Shown one piece after another: positions 1-8,310 of a DNA stretch of 64,000 bases. A model generated the notes under the pieces. The model saw only the letters and a program-made list of their open reading frames with translations. It was not told where the DNA came from and ran no database searches. Made by a program: the position numbers and the translations under genes. The first letter of the stretch is position 1; each line of letters begins with the position of its first letter. Origin of the DNA: Lachnospiraceae bacterium (GTDB lineage: Bacteria; Bacillota; Clostridia; Lachnospirales; Lachnospiraceae); contig JAAVZR010000027.1 of the NCBI GenBank assembly GCA_022791755.1, positions 18,565-82,564 of the forward strand. Reading direction: 5' to 3'.

Positions 1-1
1 T

Positions 2-1027
2 CTGACAGCGCGTCCGGAGTTTTCCTTAAAAGCTCTGTTTGACGGAAGCTTTACAAAGGACTACGAAAAATATATCACGGATCAGTTTCCGGTGCGGGAT
101 GAGTGGATCGGTCTGAAGACCGGTGTGGAAGCGCTTCTGGGGAAGACGGAGACAAAGGGCGTGTGGCTGGCCCGGGAGGGATATCTGATCGTAAATTATC
201 CGGCGTCTGATTTTGAGACAAAACGGGCGCAGGACAATATCCGGTTTCTGGCGGAAGCAGTGAAGGATTACAGTGAGAGGCTGGGACAGGAGCATGTGCG
301 TGTGATGCTGGTGCCGTCGGCCAGCCAGATTCTCACAGACCTGCTTCCTGCGTTTTGCCCCCGCTATGACCAGTCCGGCTATCTGAAAGCGGTGGAGGAG
401 GCAGTGGGCCCGGAGAGCTGTATAGATATGGAAGAGGTGCTGGCGGCTCATAAAGAAGAATATATATATTACCGGACTGACCATCACTGGACGACGCTGG
501 GGGCTTTCTATGCCTATGAAGCCTGGGCAGAGAGTATGGGATTTACGCCTGTGGCGGACAGCTGTCTCAAGGTGGTGTCACAGGATTTCCTGGGGACGAC
601 CTGGTCCCGGCTTCACGGGATGGGGCGCGCCGACGAGATCTCCGTGTACGATACCGATATGGAAGTGACGCGCATCCGCAATCTGACCGAACGGGAGGAG
701 GGCTTCTATAACTGGGAGGCTTTAAAGACCCGGGATCAGTATGCGGTCTTTCTGGGCGGCAATGATGGGATCGTGGAGCTGGAGCCGGGGGATAAGGAGA
801 GCGGACAGGACCCCGAGAGAGTTCTTTTAGTGGTGAAGGATTCCTTTGCCAACTGCCTGATTCCCTATGCTGCCGGACACTATGACCGGGTGGTGGTGGC
901 AGATCTGCGGTATCTGAATATGAGCCTGAAGGCGGTGGCTGAGAAATATGGCGTCACTGACTTGCTGGTGCTGTACCATGCGCAGGCCTTTGCCACGGAG
1001 GCCACGGTATTTAAGATTGCGAGATAG
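2..1027 (+). CDS. DHHW-family (AlgX/SGNH-hydrolase-like) envelope protein, 5' partial
   Basis: The frame is open from base 2. The first initiator-like codon (GTG at 92) lies inside conserved sequence (residues reading DQFPVRDEW across it), so the true start is outside the window. The DHHW signature is visible as YRTDHHWTTLGAF and a second conserved block as VVKDSFAN near the C-terminus; these are the catalytic-type His/Asp and Ser blocks of the AlgX/DHHW branch of SGNH hydrolases. Members usually act outside the membrane with an MBOAT acyltransferase to O-acetylate a surface polysaccharide. The partner, if present, would be upstream and cannot be seen. The gene ends 57 bases before rsuA with no clear terminator between, so read-through is possible. 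The family call is fairly sure; substrate is unknown. Confidence 0.85.
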   Translation: MTARPEFSLKALFDGSFTKDYEKYITDQFPVRDEWIGLKTGVEALLGKTETKGVWLAREGYLIVNYPASDFETKRAQDNIRFLAEAVKDYSERLGQEHVRVMLVPSASQILTDLLPAFCPRYDQSGYLKAVEEAVGPESCIDMEEVLAAHKEEYIYYRTDHHWTTLGAFYAYEAWAESMGFTPVADSCLKVVSQDFLGTTWSRLHGMGRADEISVYDTDMEVTRIRNLTEREEGFYNWEALKTRDQYAVFLGGNDGIVELEPGDKESGQDPERVLLVVKDSFANCLIPYAAGHYDRVVVADLRYLNMSLKAVAEKYGVTDLLVLYHAQAFATEATVFKIAR

Positions 1028-1084
1028 CAGAGGAAGAGACTTCAGGGGCCGGCGGGGACCGGCAGGGGCAGGAGGAGCAGACAA

Positions 1085-1837
1085 ATGAGACAGCTGCGTC
1101 TGGACAAATATCTGGCGGATATGGGAAGAGGAAGCCGCAGCCAGATCAGACAGGATGTGAGAAAAGGGATGGTAAAGGTGAACGGCATCACGGTAAAGAC
1201 ACCGGAGTTAAAGATCGATCCCGAAGACGATCAGGTATCCCACGCAGGAGAACCGGTGGGCTATGCGCCTTTCGCGTACTATATGCTGAATAAGCCGGCA
1301 GGCTGCGTCTCGGCCACGGAGGACAGGCGGGAGAAGACGGTTCTGGATCTGATTGCCGGAGATGGCCGGAAGGACCTTTTTCCGGTGGGAAGGCTGGACA
1401 AGGACACGGAAGGGCTTTTGCTCATTACCAATGACGGTGCGCTGGCCCACCGGCTCCTGCATCCGAAGAAGCATGTGGATAAGACCTATTATGCCAGATT
1501 GGAGGGACCGGTCGCTGCCAAAACGGTGCGGGAGTTCGAGGCAGGGCTGGATATCGGGGATGAGAGACCGACGCTTCCTGCCAGGCTTCATATCATAAGG
1601 AGCGGTCCGGTCTCGGAGGTGGAGATCACGATTCGGGAGGGACGTTTTCACCAGATCAAGCGGATGGCGGAGGCTGTGGGCAGCCGTGTGCTGTATCTGA
1701 AACGGCTGTCCATGGGGCCGCTTGCGCTGGATCCGGCCCTTGGACCCGGGGAATTCCGGCCCCTGTCTGAGGAGGAGACCGCGGCGCTGGGGCAGCTTAC
1801 ATCCTCCTGTCATTTGTTCGACAATACTGGACAATAG
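1085..1837 (+). CDS. rsuA: 16S rRNA pseudouridine synthase (RsuA/RluB/RluF family)
   Basis: 250 aa, the usual length for small-subunit type synthases. An N-terminal S4 RNA-binding domain (about residues 1-60, starting RLDKYLADMGRGSR) is followed by the catalytic domain with the motif GRLDKDTEGLLLITNDG around residues 101-117, whose Asp is the nucleophile that converts uridine to pseudouridine. By family this acts on 16S rRNA position 516. The ATG at 1085 follows a good ribosome binding site (AGGAGG, about 10 bases upstream). The 3' end contains the -35 box of the next gene's promoter, so the following pspA-like gene has its own transcription start. RluB (23S) is the main alternative; the short form without a C-terminal extension favours RsuA. 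Confidence 0.88.
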   Translation: MRQLRLDKYLADMGRGSRSQIRQDVRKGMVKVNGITVKTPELKIDPEDDQVSHAGEPVGYAPFAYYMLNKPAGCVSATEDRREKTVLDLIAGDGRKDLFPVGRLDKDTEGLLLITNDGALAHRLLHPKKHVDKTYYARLEGPVAAKTVREFEAGLDIGDERPTLPARLHIIRSGPVSEVEITIREGRFHQIKRMAEAVGSRVLYLKRLSMGPLALDPALGPGEFRPLSEEETAALGQLTSSCHLFDNTGQ

Positions 1838-1856
1838 CCTGTATATATATTATAAT
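1828..1856 (+). promoter_or_regulatory. Sigma-A-type promoter for the PspA/YdjI pair
   Basis: TGGACA at 1828-1833, a 17-base spacer and a perfect TATAAT at 1851-1856. The -35 box sits inside the last codons of rsuA. The start of transcription should fall near 1863, about 36 bases before the pspA-like start codon. This is inferred from sequence only. Confidence 0.7.
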
Positions 1857-1898
1857 GACAGTAATGAGAGCGGCAGAGACGGACAGGGGAGATTTCAT

Positions 1899-2555
1899 AT
1901 GGGACTGTTAAAAAGAATATGGCGCTGGCTCTGTTCTCTGTTTGGCGGCGGCCGGAAACGGGAAACCGACGATCTGGACCGCTACGTCAGGCAGATGCAG
2001 GAGGCGCTTTTGAGTATGAAGGCACAGACGGGGGCCGTGCAGGCGGCGCAGGAAAAGAGAGCGCGGGAGATCGCCCGGTGTGAGGAGGAGATCCGTAAGA
2101 TGGAGCGCTATGCTGCAAAAGCAGCCGGCGAGGACCGCGATGATGAGGCCCGGTTTTTTCTGGAGAAGAAGGCGTCTCTGTCAAAGGAGCTTTTGAGGCT
2201 GACTTCGGCACGGGATATGGCGGCCGGGTATACTGCCCAGGCGGAGAATCTCTGCAACAAGGCGCAGGCTCAGCTTTCCGAAATCACGGCCAGAAAGGAT
2301 GCGGTGAAGGCAAAGCTGGCTGCGGCCGAACTGATGGAATCCATGAACCGCTTAAACGAAGGGCAGGCCGGCAGCTCTCTGTCAGGGCTGGAAGCCGGGG
2401 CCCAGGCGGCCATGGACAGAGCCGAGGCGATGGCAGAGCTGGAAGGAAGGACCGGCGGCAGTGAGCTGGAGGCTCTGATGAACAAGTATGACGGGCAGGA
2501 GAGCATGGCAGCCGGGACAGAGGATCCGACGGCGGCGAAGTCAGGCAGATCATAA
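1899..2555 (+). CDS. pspA: PspA/IM30 family phage-shock protein
   Basis: 218 aa from the ATG at 1899, preceded by GGGGAGAT. It is almost entirely predicted coiled coil: long runs of charged heptads (residues about 20-180, e.g. EEEIRKMERYAAKAAGE), with an N-terminal basic/aromatic amphipathic stretch (MGLLKRIWRWLCSLF) suited to membrane surface binding. PspA/IM30 proteins assemble on stressed membranes as ESCRT-III-like polymers. The reading frame stays open upstream to 1722, but that part overlaps rsuA in another frame and has no homologous look. The next gene, 20 bases on, is a YdjI-like SPFH protein; in Bacillus subtilis YdjI is encoded with PspA and is needed for its membrane localisation, which supports the call. 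The C-terminal third is Gly/Ala-rich and poorly conserved. Confidence 0.8.
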   Translation: MGLLKRIWRWLCSLFGGGRKRETDDLDRYVRQMQEALLSMKAQTGAVQAAQEKRAREIARCEEEIRKMERYAAKAAGEDRDDEARFFLEKKASLSKELLRLTSARDMAAGYTAQAENLCNKAQAQLSEITARKDAVKAKLAAAELMESMNRLNEGQAGSSLSGLEAGAQAAMDRAEAMAELEGRTGGSELEALMNKYDGQESMAAGTEDPTAAKSGRS

Positions 2556-2575
2556 AGAGTAAGGAGGACAGACAG

Positions 2576-3529
2576 ATGGGAATTTTCGGCGGCCAGATGG
2601 CCAACGTGGTGGAGTGGGAGGAATATCGCGATGATATTCTGTTCTGGAAATGGAATAACGATGAGATCAAGAAGGGCAGCAAGCTGATCATCCGTCAGGG
2701 CCAGGATGCCATCTTTATGGCTGACGGACGGGTGGAAGGCGTGTTCCGCGATGAGGGAAGCTACGATATCGAGTCCCAGATCATTCCGTTCCTCAGCACT
2801 CTCAAGGGATTCAAATTCGGCTTTAATTCAGGGATGCGCGCCGAGGTCCTGTTTATCAATACCAAGGAAGTCCCGATGAAATGGGGAACGAAGAATGCCA
2901 TCAACCTGCCGGCTCCGGGATTGCCGGGCGGATTGCCCATCAGGGCTTTCGGTACATATAACTGCTATGTGGCGGACCATATGGTGCTGATCGAGAGGAT
3001 CGCCGGAGTGAAGAAGCAGTTCGCCATCGGCGATGTGAGGGAGAGAGTGGATTCCATGGTGAGCCAGCTTCTGATGAAGTGGATCGTAAAGGAAGGCAAG
3101 GATATGTTTAACCTTCAGGCCAACGCTTTCGATATTGCCAGAGGGATCTGTGAGGATCTGGATATGGAGATGCAGAAGATCGGCATTGGTATCACCGATT
3201 TTGTCATTTCCAGCGTATCCTATCCCGAAGAAGTAGCCAGCATGCAGAGGAAGGCGGCGGCTCAGAGCATGGTGGGGGATATGAACCGCTACCAGCAGAT
3301 GGGTGTGGTGGATTCCATGGGCAAGGGCGGCCGAAACGGCAGTGCCGCGGCCGATATGGTGCAGATGCAGATGGGCATGGCCATGGGACAGCAGATGATG
3401 AATCAGATGAACCAGGGTGCGCAGGCTGTTTCGTCAAACGGTGCGCAGGGCGTTAATTTCTGCCCCAACTGCGGGACGAAGGCGGCGGGAGCTAAATTCT
3501 GCCCCAACTGCGGAACCAAGCTGGGATAG
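2576..3529 (+). CDS. YdjI-like SPFH-domain protein with C-terminal zinc ribbons
   Basis: 317 aa. An SPFH/virion-core-protein-like domain covers about residues 1-230 (starts MGIFGGQMANVVEWEEYRDD), then a Met/Gln-rich linker (about 235-285), then two tandem short zinc ribbons, each FCPNCGTK, at the C-terminus, giving two CxxC pairs. This architecture matches YdjI, the PspA-associated membrane-targeting factor. It lies 20 bases downstream of the PspA gene and is followed by a terminator at about 3604, so the two form a bicistron. The YdjG and YdjH partners known from Bacillus subtilis are absent here. A role in membrane stress response with PspA is inferred from family and context. Confidence 0.82.
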   Translation: MGIFGGQMANVVEWEEYRDDILFWKWNNDEIKKGSKLIIRQGQDAIFMADGRVEGVFRDEGSYDIESQIIPFLSTLKGFKFGFNSGMRAEVLFINTKEVPMKWGTKNAINLPAPGLPGGLPIRAFGTYNCYVADHMVLIERIAGVKKQFAIGDVRERVDSMVSQLLMKWIVKEGKDMFNLQANAFDIARGICEDLDMEMQKIGIGITDFVISSVSYPEEVASMQRKAAAQSMVGDMNRYQQMGVVDSMGKGGRNGSAAADMVQMQMGMAMGQQMMNQMNQGAQAVSSNGAQGVNFCPNCGTKAAGAKFCPNCGTKLG

Positions 3530-3603
3530 AGACGGTATGCCGGAGCATCCTGGCGCCGGAAGGATACAGGCAGACATAGGATCAGGAACCGGCTGAAGGA
3601 GGA

Positions 3604-3648
3604 CAGTCACACGGAGGTTATATCTATTGACCGGTGCGACTGTTTTTT
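3604..3648 (+). terminator. Rho-independent terminator after pspA-ydjI
   Basis: An imperfect stem, CAGTCACACGG (3604-3614) against CCGGTGCGACTG (3631-3642), is followed by six T residues (3643-3648). One mismatch and one bulge. The remaining bases to 3776 contain a short direct repeat (TTGACCGGTG-like at about 3628 and 3654) but no recognised element. Confidence 0.65.
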
Positions 3649-3776
3649 CATTTGACCGGTGAGAATGCTCATGTCTGAGACTGTGAAGAGAGCTTAACCG
3701 GAGAGCCGCCGCAGACCGGGTGAGAGCGGAAAGGCCTGACCGGATAAGAATAAAAACCAAGAAATGGGGGATTGCA

Positions 3777-5612
3777 ATGAGTCGATTAGAGATCAAGAAA
3801 TCTGACGCAGTCCAGAAATCCGTGGAGCGGATGTATGAGGTGCTGGAGAGGCGAATGATAGCCGGCGCTATCGATTCCTGTCCAGCTGATTTTCATCTGG
3901 GATTTCTGAAGATGTGTCACGCACAGACCTGCGGAAAATGCGCTTCCTGCCGGATCGGGCTGAGACAGCTGCAGAACCTTCTGACAGATGTGCTGGAAAA
4001 CAGAGCTACGGTGGATACGCTGGAGTTGATCCGCAAGACAGCCAAGGATATCTATGAGGCGGCGGACTGCGCCATCGGTTATGAGGCGGCGCGGATGATT
4101 TACAATGGGGTTACGGAGTGCTATGACGACTATGTTCGTTATATCGAAAACGGCGGTTATATCGATGCCACGAAGATATCCGTTCCCTGTGTGGACGCAT
4201 GTCCGGCCAGCGTGGATATCCCGGGATACGTGGCGCTGGTGGGAGAAGGGCGCTACGAGGATGCGGTGCGTCTGATCCGCAAGGATAACCCGTTCCCGAC
4301 CACCTGCGCGTATGTGTGCGAGCATCCCTGTGAGAGAAAATGCCGCCGCCGTATCATTGACAGCCCCATTAATATCCGGGGGATCAAGCGGGCGGCAGTG
4401 GACTATGCGAAGGATGTGCCGGTGGAGCAGTGCGCGCCGGCGACGGGAAAGAAAGTGGCTGTCATCGGCGGCGGTCCCAGCGGCCTGAGTGCGGCGTACT
4501 ATCTGTCCCTGATGGGGCATAAGGTGACTGTCTTTGAGGCGAAGCCCAAGTTAGGCGGTATGCTGCGTTACGGTATCCCCAGCTATCGTTTCCCCAGGGA
4601 AAAACTGCAGGAGGATATCGACGCGATTCTGTCTCTGGGTGTGGAGGTAAAGAGAGGAACGAAGATCGGCCGGGATATCACGATCCAGGCGCTGATTCTT
4701 AAGTATGACGCGGTATATATCGCCATCGGGGCCCATGTGGATAAGAAGATGGGGATCGAGGGCGAGGACGCAAAGAATGTGGTCTCGGCAGTGGATCTGC
4801 TCAATAAGATCGGTCACGATGAATTCCCTGATTTCGCCGGAGAAAACGTGGTGATCCTGGGCGGCGGCAACGTGGCCATGGACTGTGCCCGCTCAGCGGT
4901 GCGTCTGGGCGCGGCGAAGACTTCTATCGTGTACCGCCGCCGCCAGGAGGATATGCCGGCCCTGGCAGCGGAGATCGAGAGCGCCATTGCGGAAGGCGTG
5001 GAGATCAAGCCTTTGATGGTGCCGCTTCGGATCGAGAAGGACGAGGATGGAGCCGTGAAGGGGCTGTGGGTGAAGCCACAGATGATAGGACCCTGCGATA
5101 GAAAGGGACGTCCGTCGCCGAAGGATTCCAGCAAACCGGAGCAGTTCATTCCCTGTGACCGGGTGATCGTAGCTATCGGCCAGAATATTGATTACAAGCA
5201 CTTTGAAAACAGCGGAATTCAGGTCAGCCGCGGCGTGATCGGCGCTCTGGATGACGGGATGATCCGGGATAAAGAGGGCGTGTTTGCCGGCGGCGACTGT
5301 GTGACTGGCCCGGCCACCGTGATCCGCGCCATCGAGGGCGGCAAGGTGGCGGCAGCCAATATCGACGCCTTCCTGGGCTATAAGCATATGATCAGCTGTG
5401 ATGTGGATATTCCGGCGGATTACATACATAATCGTCTTCCCTGCGGCCGTGTGAATATGGTGGAGAGGGAAGCCTGTGAGCGTAAATGTGATTTCGAGGG
5501 CGTAGAGCTGGGCATGAGTGAGGAAGAGGCGTGCCAGGAGTCTTCCCGCTGTCTGCGCTGTGACTACTATGGATATGGTTCACTGAAAGGAGGGAGGACG
5601 ACACAATGGTAA
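3777..5612 (+). CDS. GltD-like NAD(P)H flavoprotein subunit with NuoF-type Fe-S domain (hydrogenase partner)
   Basis: 611 aa from ATG 3777 (a longer GTG-initiated form from 3720 is possible but lacks a good ribosome binding site). Residues about 35-110 resemble the NADH_4Fe-4S domain of NuoF/HydB, with CGKCASCRIG supplying Cys ligands. From about residue 138 there is a dihydropyrimidine-dehydrogenase/GltD-type Fe-S segment (CVDACPASVDIPGYVA, then CEHPCERKCRR). Two Rossmann folds follow: FAD site GGGPSGLSAAYYL (about residue 228) and NAD(P) site GGGNVAMDCARSA (about 361). The C-terminus has CQESSRCLRCDYYGYG. The stop overlaps the start of the [FeFe] hydrogenase gene (ATGGTAA), which implies translational coupling. 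Inference: it passes electrons between NAD(P)H and the hydrogenase, perhaps in a bifurcating complex with ferredoxin. The FMN-binding core of true NuoF is missing, so the flavin would be the GltD-type FAD. Confidence 0.85.
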   Translation: MSRLEIKKSDAVQKSVERMYEVLERRMIAGAIDSCPADFHLGFLKMCHAQTCGKCASCRIGLRQLQNLLTDVLENRATVDTLELIRKTAKDIYEAADCAIGYEAARMIYNGVTECYDDYVRYIENGGYIDATKISVPCVDACPASVDIPGYVALVGEGRYEDAVRLIRKDNPFPTTCAYVCEHPCERKCRRRIIDSPINIRGIKRAAVDYAKDVPVEQCAPATGKKVAVIGGGPSGLSAAYYLSLMGHKVTVFEAKPKLGGMLRYGIPSYRFPREKLQEDIDAILSLGVEVKRGTKIGRDITIQALILKYDAVYIAIGAHVDKKMGIEGEDAKNVVSAVDLLNKIGHDEFPDFAGENVVILGGGNVAMDCARSAVRLGAAKTSIVYRRRQEDMPALAAEIESAIAEGVEIKPLMVPLRIEKDEDGAVKGLWVKPQMIGPCDRKGRPSPKDSSKPEQFIPCDRVIVAIGQNIDYKHFENSGIQVSRGVIGALDDGMIRDKEGVFAGGDCVTGPATVIRAIEGGKVAAANIDAFLGYKHMISCDVDIPADYIHNRLPCGRVNMVEREACERKCDFEGVELGMSEEEACQESSRCLRCDYYGYGSLKGGRTTQW

Positions 5613-7324
5613 ACGCTACAATCAATGGAATTGCCGTGACGGTTCCCGAGGGAACCACGATCATGGAAGCGGCGGAGCAGGTGGGAATTCAGATTCCCCG
5701 TCTCTGCTATCTGAAGGGAATCAACGAAATAGGCGCCTGCCGTATCTGTGTGGTGGAGGTGGAGGGCTCCGACCAGCTGGTCACCTCCTGCAATCACTAT
5801 GTGGAGGAGGGGATGGTGGTTCAGACCAACAGTCCCCGGGCGCGCCGCAGCCGCAAGACGACCATACAGCTGATTTTGTCACAGCACAATCAGGACTGCC
5901 CGGTCTGCTCCCGCAACGGCACCTGCACGCTGCAGGATATCGCCGGCCGTATGAGCATTCTGAGCGTACCCTTCCCGAAGGAGTGCGAGGAGTACAGCTG
6001 GGACGATACGTTTCCGATTATCCGCGACGCGTCCAAATGTATCAAGTGTATGCGCTGCGTGAATATCTGTGAGAAGGTGCAGGGACTGGGAGTGTGGGAG
6101 GTCATCAATACCGGCTACCGCACCACGATCCACATTCGGGAAAATCTGCCTATCCGTGAAGCGGGCTGCGCTGCCTGCGGCCAGTGTGTCACCCACTGTC
6201 CGGTGGGCGCTCTGACGGTGCGCAGGGACGGGAATGCGGTGTTCGATGCGCTGGATGACCCCGGGATCACCACGGTGGTGCAGATCGCGCCGGCAGTCCG
6301 GGCTGCCTTTGCCGAGAGCCTGGGACTGGACCGTGACCAGGTAACCACCGGCCAGCTGGTGGCAGCTCTGAAGAAGATCGGTTTTGACTATGTGTTTGAT
6401 ACGAATTTTGCGGCAGACCTGACGATCATGGAGGAGGGAAGCGAGCTGATCGAACGCCTGTCTCACAAAGACCGCTATCAGTGGCCCATGTTTACCTCCT
6501 GCTGCCCCGGCTGGGTCCGTTTCCTGCGCAGCGAGTATCCGGATATGATGCCTCAGCTGTCCTCAGCCAAGTCGCCGCAGCAGATGTTCGGCGCTGTGGC
6601 GAAGACCTATTTCGCCGAGAAGATCGGTGTGTCGCCGGATAAACTGTGTGTGATCTCCATCATGCCCTGCAGCGCCAAAAAGTACGAATGCAGCGTCAGC
6701 TGTATGAGCGCCGACGGTTCCACGCCGGATGTGGATATGGTCATGATCACCAGAGAGATCATGCGCTTTGTGCAGATGGCCCATATCAATGTGGCAGACC
6801 TGCCGGAACAGCCCTTTGACAGCCCTCTGGGTACCGGCACCGGCGCGGCCGTGATCTTCGGCGCCTCCGGCGGCGTCATGGAGGCGGCGCTGCGTTCCGC
6901 CTACTTCTTACTGATGGGTAAGAATATCGAGCCCGAGGCATTTAAGGAAGTCCGCGGCCTGACCGAGCGCCGGGAGCTGACGGTAGAGGTGGCGGGCAAT
7001 CAGGTGCGCTGCGCCGTGGTCTCCAGCCTGGGCGAGGCCAGAAAGCTCATCGAAGATGTGCGCAGCGGCAAATGCCAGTATGAGTTTGTGGAGGTCATGG
7101 CCTGTCCCGGAGGATGCTCCGGCGGCGGCGGTCAGCCCATCAAGGACGGAGAGGAGAGAGCGTCTGTGCGTGCGACAAAGCTGTATCAGCTGGATGCTGC
7201 CGATAAGCTGCGCTATTCCCATGAAAATCCCGATGTCCAGGCGCTCTACAAGGAGTATTTGGGAGCGCCCATGTCCCATAAGGCCCATGAACTGCTCCAT
7301 ACGGATCAGAGAGAGTGGGATTAG
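5606..7324 (+). CDS. hydA: [FeFe] hydrogenase catalytic subunit
   Basis: 572 aa. Domains in order: plant-type [2Fe-2S] ferredoxin domain (Cys34, 45, 48, 62); His/Cys [4Fe-4S] region (HNQDCPVCSRNGTC, about residue 93); two [4Fe-4S] ferredoxin motifs (CIKCMRCVNICEKV and CAACGQCVTHCPVGA); then the H-cluster domain with all three signatures complete: FTSCCPGWVRF, IMPCSAKKYE and EVMACPGGCSGGGGQP. All H-cluster cysteines are present, so it should be active if HydEFG maturases exist elsewhere; none is in this window. It reversibly reduces protons to H2 in the cytoplasm. Start overlaps the preceding flavoprotein gene by seven bases. A strong terminator follows at 7364. Confidence 0.96.
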   Translation: MVNATINGIAVTVPEGTTIMEAAEQVGIQIPRLCYLKGINEIGACRICVVEVEGSDQLVTSCNHYVEEGMVVQTNSPRARRSRKTTIQLILSQHNQDCPVCSRNGTCTLQDIAGRMSILSVPFPKECEEYSWDDTFPIIRDASKCIKCMRCVNICEKVQGLGVWEVINTGYRTTIHIRENLPIREAGCAACGQCVTHCPVGALTVRRDGNAVFDALDDPGITTVVQIAPAVRAAFAESLGLDRDQVTTGQLVAALKKIGFDYVFDTNFAADLTIMEEGSELIERLSHKDRYQWPMFTSCCPGWVRFLRSEYPDMMPQLSSAKSPQQMFGAVAKTYFAEKIGVSPDKLCVISIMPCSAKKYECSVSCMSADGSTPDVDMVMITREIMRFVQMAHINVADLPEQPFDSPLGTGTGAAVIFGASGGVMEAALRSAYFLLMGKNIEPEAFKEVRGLTERRELTVEVAGNQVRCAVVSSLGEARKLIEDVRSGKCQYEFVEVMACPGGCSGGGGQPIKDGEERASVRATKLYQLDAADKLRYSHENPDVQALYKEYLGAPMSHKAHELLHTDQREWD

Positions 7325-7363
7325 GCCGGATATATGACAAAATAAATCAGACATAAAAGCGGA

Positions 7364-7395
7364 GCCGCCTCTAAGGACAGAGGCGGTTCTTTTTT
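7364..7395 (+). terminator. Terminator of the hydrogenase operon
   Basis: Stem GCCGCCTCT (7364-7372) with AGAGGCGGT (7379-7387), six-base loop, followed by TCTTTTTT. One G-T wobble at the base. Typical rho-independent terminator 40 bases after the hydrogenase stop. Confidence 0.85.
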
Positions 7396-7471
7396 GGGAA
7401 ATATAGATGAAACAGGCGGATTCTTATGTCCGCAGGGTGCGGAATAACGGTATTTTGCAGAAAAGAGAAGG

Positions 7472-7601
7472 CATGACAGAATATTCTTTGCAGAAAGTTT
7501 CTGTCATGAACAGGAAACCTGCCCCATACAGTATAGAGAATGAAAAGAATGCAGGCAGACAGGATGCGCAGACTTTTTTTCTCCCTGCTGTATGGGGCAG
7601 G
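7472..7601 (+). promoter_or_regulatory. Structured leader with two inverted repeats spanning the deacetylase start
   Basis: First inverted repeat: CATGACAGAA (7472-7481) with TTCTGTCATG (7499-7508), ten perfect pairs. Second: CCTGCCCCATACAG (7518-7531) with CTGTATGGGGCAGG (7588-7601), 14 perfect pairs around a 56-base loop, and the right arm is followed at once by seven T residues. The second repeat brackets the proposed start codon at 7540, so its right arm lies inside the signal-peptide codons. It could act as an attenuator or occlude the ribosome binding site. Function is inference. Confidence 0.45.
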
Positions 7602-8292
7602 TTTTTTTCTGTTATTGGGGATGCTGTGGCGGCAGGGAACAGGACAGGTACAGGCAGCAGCAGAGGATTCACTGGTACAGAGAAACGACAAAGGGTATAT
7701 GGACAGACTGGAAACATCCGGCCGTCCGGACGGATCCGCTCCGGTGGTGGCTCTGACGTTTGACGACGGGCCCCATCCGGTTTACACGGGGCAGCTGTTG
7801 GACGGCCTCAGTGAGCGGGGAATCAAGGCCACTTTTTTTGTGATCGGTGTCAATGTGGAAGGCCATGAGGAGATTGTGGAACGCATGGCAGAGGAGGGAC
7901 ATCTGATCGGCAACCATACCTATAACCATGTGCAGCTGACACGGCTCTCCGGCCAGAAGGCCTGTGAGGAAATCGACGAGACCAACACCATGCTGGAGGA
8001 AATCTGCGGGTCCCGCATCGTCTATATCCGACCGCCCTTTGGTTCCTGGCCGAAAAACTTAAGCAGTCTGACCGATATGCAGGTAGTGCTCTGGAGCGTG
8101 GACCCCCTGGACTGGAAACGCCAGGATACGGAGGCTGTGGTGCAGGCAGTGCTGAAAAATGTGAAGGACGGAGATATCATACTGCTTCACGACGTATATA
8201 AAACCTCCGTGGAGGCAGCCTTGCAGATCATAGACAGGCTGACAGAGGAGGGGTATGAATTTGCCAGGATAGATGAGCTGCTGCTGGATTAA
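7540..8292 (+). CDS. Secreted polysaccharide deacetylase (NodB/PdaA-like, CE4)
   Basis: 250 aa. An N-terminal basic then hydrophobic signal segment (about residues 9-30) precedes a NodB-fold domain with the CE4 motifs: TFDDGPHP (motif 1, metal/catalytic Asp), NHTYNH (motif 2, two metal His), RPPFGSW (motif 3), LWSVDPLDW (motif 4) and ILLHDVY (motif 5, catalytic His). All key residues are present, so it should deacetylate N-acetylated cell-wall glycan or a related polymer outside the cell. The start is uncertain: ATG 7540 has a weak ribosome binding site, and ATGs at 7549 and 7564 are alternatives. A large palindromic element begins about 20 bases after the stop. Confidence 0.9.
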   Translation: MKRMQADRMRRLFFSLLYGAGFFLLLGMLWRQGTGQVQAAAEDSLVQRNDKGYMDRLETSGRPDGSAPVVALTFDDGPHPVYTGQLLDGLSERGIKATFFVIGVNVEGHEEIVERMAEEGHLIGNHTYNHVQLTRLSGQKACEEIDETNTMLEEICGSRIVYIRPPFGSWPKNLSSLTDMQVVLWSVDPLDWKRQDTEAVVQAVLKNVKDGDIILLHDVYKTSVEAALQIIDRLTEEGYEFARIDELLLD

Positions 8293-8310
8293 GGGTGGGC
8301 TGGTTGCAGG

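Noticed and set aside
7398..7540. Riboswitch upstream of the deacetylase gene
   Set aside because: Inverted repeats are present, but I could match no known aptamer core; kept only as an unexplained structured leader.
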